The position numbers were made by a program, and so were the translations under genes. A DNA stretch of 64,000 nucleotides, from assembly GCF_001278035.1 (NCBI RefSeq), contig NZ_CP009452.1:1769501-1833500 (forward strand). The letters are read 5' to 3'. Of this stretch, positions 61,228 through 64,000 are shown one piece after another. Below the pieces are notes generated by a model that was not told the DNA's origin, searched no databases, and saw only the letters and a program-made list of their open reading frames with translations. The stretch's first letter is position 1. Each line of letters starts with the position of its first letter. The stretch comes from Sphingopyxis sp. 113P3. GTDB taxonomy: Bacteria; Pseudomonadota; Alphaproteobacteria; Sphingomonadales; Sphingomonadaceae.

Positions 61228-62268
61228 CTGACCTATCCCTCTTCCTCCTCTCCTGCGCGCAGAGTTCTCATAACCGGTACGGCCGGTTTCATCGGATTCC
61301 ACCTCGCGAAGTTGCTCCTCGCCGAAGGATTCAGTGTTTGCGGGTATGACGGGATGACTGACTATTATGACGTCAACCTGAAGCGACGGCGGCACCAGAC
61401 GCTTTTGCAGAATATGCAATTCTCAGCGACCGAAGCGATGCTTGAGGATGGTGAGCACTTTTGGCGGGTTGCCGAAGATTTCCAGCCTAATGTGATCGTA
61501 CATCTCGCGGCGCAGGCCGGGGTTCGGTACAGTCTGGAAAATCCGCGCGCTTATATCGACAGCAATATCGTGGGCACTTTCAATGTGATGGAGGCGGCGC
61601 GAAAGCTGCAGGTGTCCCATTTGCTTATGGCGTCAACCTCCTCTGTATATGGTGCAAATGACGTGATGCCTTTCACGGAAACTGAAAAGGCTGACACCCA
61701 ACTGACCATCTATGCTGCGACCAAGAAGGCCAACGAGAGCATGGCTCACAGCTACGCTCATCTTTGGAACCTTCCAACGACGATGTTCCGTTTCTTTACG
61801 GTGTACGGGACTTGGGGCCGACCGGATCTTGCCCTGTTTAAGTTCGTCGATGCTATTCTCGATGGGAAACCGATCGACATTTATAACCACGGCGACATGT
61901 ACCGAGATTTCACTTATGTCGATGATCTGGTGCGCGCCATCCGGCTTTTGATTGACGTGCCGCCAGTGCGTCCCGCGTCACCCGGCGACATCGCTGACGG
62001 CGATAGCCTATCGCCGGTTGCGCCCTATCGGGTGGTGAATATCGGCAATTCGGAGAAAGTCCGCCTGCTCGATTTCATCGAAGCTATCGAGCAGGAGCTC
62101 GGGGTCAAGGCGGTTCGCAATTACATGCCGATGCAGATGGGCGATGTGCCAGCGACATGGGCTGACGCTTCGCTCCTGCAAAAGTTGACAGGGTATCAGC
62201 CCCAGACAAATTTTCGAGATGGGATCGCCCGGTTCGTCGGATGGTTCCGCGAATATTATCAAAAGTAG
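61228..62268 (+). CDS. NAD-dependent nucleotide-sugar epimerase (GalE/UDP-glucuronate 4-epimerase-like), CTG start
   Basis: A 346-residue extended [17 protein letters not shown] is the NAD-binding GxxGxx[11 protein letters not shown] and YAATKKANE give the catalytic Ser, Tyr and Lys. [14 protein letters not shown] and [16 protein letters not shown] support UDP-glucuronate 4-epimerases. The frame from the stop at 61213 has no ATG, GTG or TTG until TTG 61312, which would remove the Rossmann motif; CTG 61228 has AAGGAA 7-8 bp upstream and is my start. It likely provides UDP-GalA or a related sugar. Confidence 0.9.
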   Translation: MTYPSSSSPARRVLITGTAGFIGFHLAKLLLAEGFSVCGYDGMTDYYDVNLKRRRHQTLLQNMQFSATEAMLEDGEHFWRVAEDFQPNVIVHLAAQAGVRYSLENPRAYIDSNIVGTFNVMEAARKLQVSHLLMASTSSVYGANDVMPFTETEKADTQLTIYAATKKANESMAHSYAHLWNLPTTMFRFFTVYGTWGRPDLALFKFVDAILDGKPIDIYNHGDMYRDFTYVDDLVRAIRLLIDVPPVRPASPGDIADGDSLSPVAPYRVVNIGNSEKVRLLDFIEAIEQELGVKAVRNYMPMQMGDVPATWADASLLQKLTGYQPQTNFRDGIARFVGWFREYYQK

Positions 62269-62273
62269 GTGGT

Positions 62274-63560
62274 ATGTCGATTTCTCCCATGATTTCCGAG
62301 GAGACGCCGATCGGGGTGATCGGGCTTGGTTATGTCGGGCTGCCGCTGGCTGTCGAGTTCGGCAGGTTGCGGCCAGTGATCGGATTCGACATTGATGGTC
62401 GCCGCATCGAGGAGTTGCGTGGCGGTATTGATAGGACCCGCGAGACGTCACCTGAAGAGCTGGCAAGCGCCAGCTGCCTACACTTAACAGACAAGATCGA
62501 TGAACTGGCTGCTGCGAGCGTTTATATCGTAACGGTTCCCACGCCGATTGACACTCACAAGCGGCCGGATCTGACGCCGCTGCTCCGAGCCTCAGAAACT
62601 GTCGGCTCTGTTTTAAAGCGCGGCGACATCGTCATTTATGAAAGCACGGTCTACCCCGGCGCCACGGAGGAAGACTGCGTCCCGGTTCTGGAACGAGCGT
62701 CTGGCCTGATCTTCAACGAAGATTTTTTTTGCGGCTACAGCCCAGAACGAATTAATCCAGGGGACAAGGAGCATCGGCTTCCCAATATTAAGAAGGTAAC
62801 GAGCGGATCGACGCCCGAGGTAGCCTCGCTCGTTGACGAACTTTACGCATCGATCATCACTGCCGGGACGTTCAAGGCGCAAAGCATCAAGGTGGCAGAA
62901 GCCGCCAAGGTCATCGAAAATACGCAGCGTGACCTCAATATTGCGTTGATGAACGAACTCGCAATCATCTTTGATAAGCTCGGGATCGACACCCAGAGCG
63001 TTCTCGCAGCAGCTGGCACCAAATGGAATTTCCTGAAATTCTCACCAGGTCTGGTCGGCGGGCACTGCATCGGCGTGGACCCCTACTATCTTACACACAA
63101 GGCGCAGGCAGTAGGATATCATCCGCAAGTGATCCTCGCGGGGCGACGCGTAAACGATGGAATGGGGAGTTATGTAGCCGGTCAGCTCGTACGCCTGATG
63201 ATCAAAAGAAGTATCCAGGTTCAAGGTGCCCGTGTCCTCGTCTTGGGATTAGCATTCAAGGAAAATTGCCCTGATCTCCGGAACACCCGGGTGGTAGACG
63301 TGATCGACGAACTCAGGGATTATGGCATTGAGGTCGATATTCACGATCCTTGGGTCGACGCTGCCGAAGCGGAGAGAGAATATGGACTGTCGCTCACCGA
63401 TCCTGCACCAGGGTTTTATGATGCGGTGGTACTGACGGTCCCGCATCGCGAATTTGTCGATGGCGGCGCGGCGCGCCTGAGGGCCTGGACTCGAAGCGGG
63501 GGTGTTTTCGTGGATATCAAGGGCGTGCTTGCGCCTGAGGAGAGCGATCTTCGACTGTGA
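62274..63560 (+). CDS. tviB: UDP-sugar dehydrogenase, TviB/WbpA-like
   Basis: A 428-residue UDP-sugar 6-dehydrogenase. It has [54 protein letters not shown] and catalytic Cys in [14 protein letters not shown] (about residue 264). The [13 protein letters not shown] variant is typical of the Vi-antigen TviB group (UDP-GlcNAc/GalNAc dehydrogenases) and differs from WecC. The ATG at 62274 is 5 bp after the epimerase stop, so they are co-expressed. Confidence 0.9.
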   Translation: MSISPMISEETPIGVIGLGYVGLPLAVEFGRLRPVIGFDIDGRRIEELRGGIDRTRETSPEELASASCLHLTDKIDELAAASVYIVTVPTPIDTHKRPDLTPLLRASETVGSVLKRGDIVIYESTVYPGATEEDCVPVLERASGLIFNEDFFCGYSPERINPGDKEHRLPNIKKVTSGSTPEVASLVDELYASIITAGTFKAQSIKVAEAAKVIENTQRDLNIALMNELAIIFDKLGIDTQSVLAAAGTKWNFLKFSPGLVGGHCIGVDPYYLTHKAQAVGYHPQVILAGRRVNDGMGSYVAGQLVRLMIKRSIQVQGARVLVLGLAFKENCPDLRNTRVVDVIDELRDYGIEVDIHDPWVDAAEAEREYGLSLTDPAPGFYDAVVLTVPHREFVDGGAARLRAWTRSGGVFVDIKGVLAPEESDLRL

Positions 63561-63635
63561 CGGGCGTTGCGATCGGGAGCCGCTTCCCGTCGAAACGATC
63601 ACGGCGCGCCGGAGGCGTCCAATGAAGGTTCTTTC

Positions 63636-64000
63636 ATGCTTGCTGCCTTTGATCGACTGGCAAGGCCTCGCTTTCATATGGTCAGCGCGATATCGATGCT
63701 ATGGTTAGGTTCGCTCGCCGGATCGGGATGTGCATTTCTAACCCAGATATTGCTGGCGCGTAATCTGAACCCGGCGGGCTTTGGCGCCTTCGCAGCTGCG
63801 CTCAACAGTGTAACGCTGGTCGCGCCCTTGGCTAGTTTTGGCCTGGGCGGTTTTTGGCTCCGCGCCTTCGGGGAAGAGGGCTGGGAGGCCGAGCGCTGGC
63901 TCAGAGCTTCACTGCGCTATGCCGCAGGCACGACGATCGCGGTGATGGCCGGTTTGATGCTCTGGGCTTTCCTAGGGCCGCATGATGACGCGACACGCTG
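63636..64000 (+). CDS. Polysaccharide flippase (Wzx/PST type), N-terminal fragment
   Basis: Open to the right edge, 121 codons visible. It reads LAAFDRLARPRFHMVSAISM, then hydrophobic MLWLGSLAGSGCAFLTQILL and ARNLNPAGFGAFAAALN, typical of MATE/oligosaccharide flippases at helices 1-2. ATG 63636 has GAAGG 7 bp upstream; ATG 63678 is an alternative. It would move lipid-linked repeat units across the inner membrane. Confidence 0.8.
   Translation, partial: MLAAFDRLARPRFHMVSAISMLWLGSLAGSGCAFLTQILLARNLNPAGFGAFAAALNSVTLVAPLASFGLGGFWLRAFGEEGWEAERWLRASLRYAAGTTIAVMAGLMLWAFLGPHDDATR

Noticed and set aside
1..64000. CRISPR array, prophage or defence island
   Set aside because: No regularly spaced repeats, no Cas, integrase or phage structural genes were seen; the AbiEi-like gene stands alone.

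Overview
The window looks like a chromosomal segment of a sphingomonad (Alphaproteobacteria, Sphingomonadaceae; Sphingopyxis-like is my best guess from gene content and protein style, not from a search). GC content and GC3 are high through most of it. Housekeeping genes are typically alphaproteobacterial, several genes use GTG or TTG starts, and candidate promoters share a TTGNNN / CTAGGG-like layout. There are no rRNA genes, no convincing tRNA genes and no CRISPR array.

Layout. 1-3.1 kb: protein maturation, repair and heat shock (fmt partial, recR, def, grpE, hrcA). 3.2-6.6 kb: arginine succinyltransferase catabolism (astB, astA and an M20 hydrolase). 6.8-14.4 kb: transport, signalling and central metabolism (CDF-like transporter, divergent marR/ClC pair, diguanylate cyclase, glcB, a Gdx/SugE SMR exporter with a structured leader, tandem-PilZ protein). 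15-26 kb: a dispersed transcription/ribosomal block: secE-nusG-thioesterase-rplK-rplA, then about 7 kb of unrelated genes (ccmAB, a metallopeptidase, phhB, PadR/DUF2218, an IS5-family element, a glycosyltransferase/outer-membrane pair), then rplJ-rplL; rpoB does not follow. 26-49 kb: carotenoid oxygenase with divergent TetR, an AbiEi-like wing-helix protein, a PspC micro-protein, recF, two L,D-transpeptidases, aroQ-accB-accC, thiS-VOC-thiG, stress and envelope proteins, pyrC, ygfZ.

49-64 kb is a surface-polysaccharide locus. manA, wecC and wecB on the minus strand make sugar-nucleotide precursors. A PPP-type phosphatase and an ISAs1-family element with a perfect 10-bp target duplication mark a boundary. 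Then come an O-antigen-ligase-like protein, a Wza-type export lipoprotein, a Wzc-type co-polymerase/tyrosine kinase, an unknown 404-residue protein split by a second IS5-family element, a GalE-like epimerase, a TviB-like dehydrogenase and the start of a flippase. The last part (54.7-64 kb) is visibly less GC-rich and more mixed in codon use, as expected for an exchangeable exopolysaccharide cluster.

The most interesting local signals are these. (1) Precise removal of the second IS5-family element (60229-61068 plus one TA) restores an open 404-codon gene. (2) The epimerase frame has no ATG, GTG or TTG upstream of its Rossmann motif, which points to a CTG start. (3) The transposase stop codon of that IS is built from the TA target duplication plus a host base. 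(4) There are palindromic operator candidates between marR and clc, upstream of padR and over the tetR start. (5) A hairpin with an ACGG loop sits directly before the Shine-Dalgarno of a Gdx-like exporter, suggestive of a guanidine-sensing leader. (6) Two micro-proteins (30688-31053) sit ahead of a strong terminator. I found no clearly new defence or mobile system; the candidates above are local and need the stated tests.
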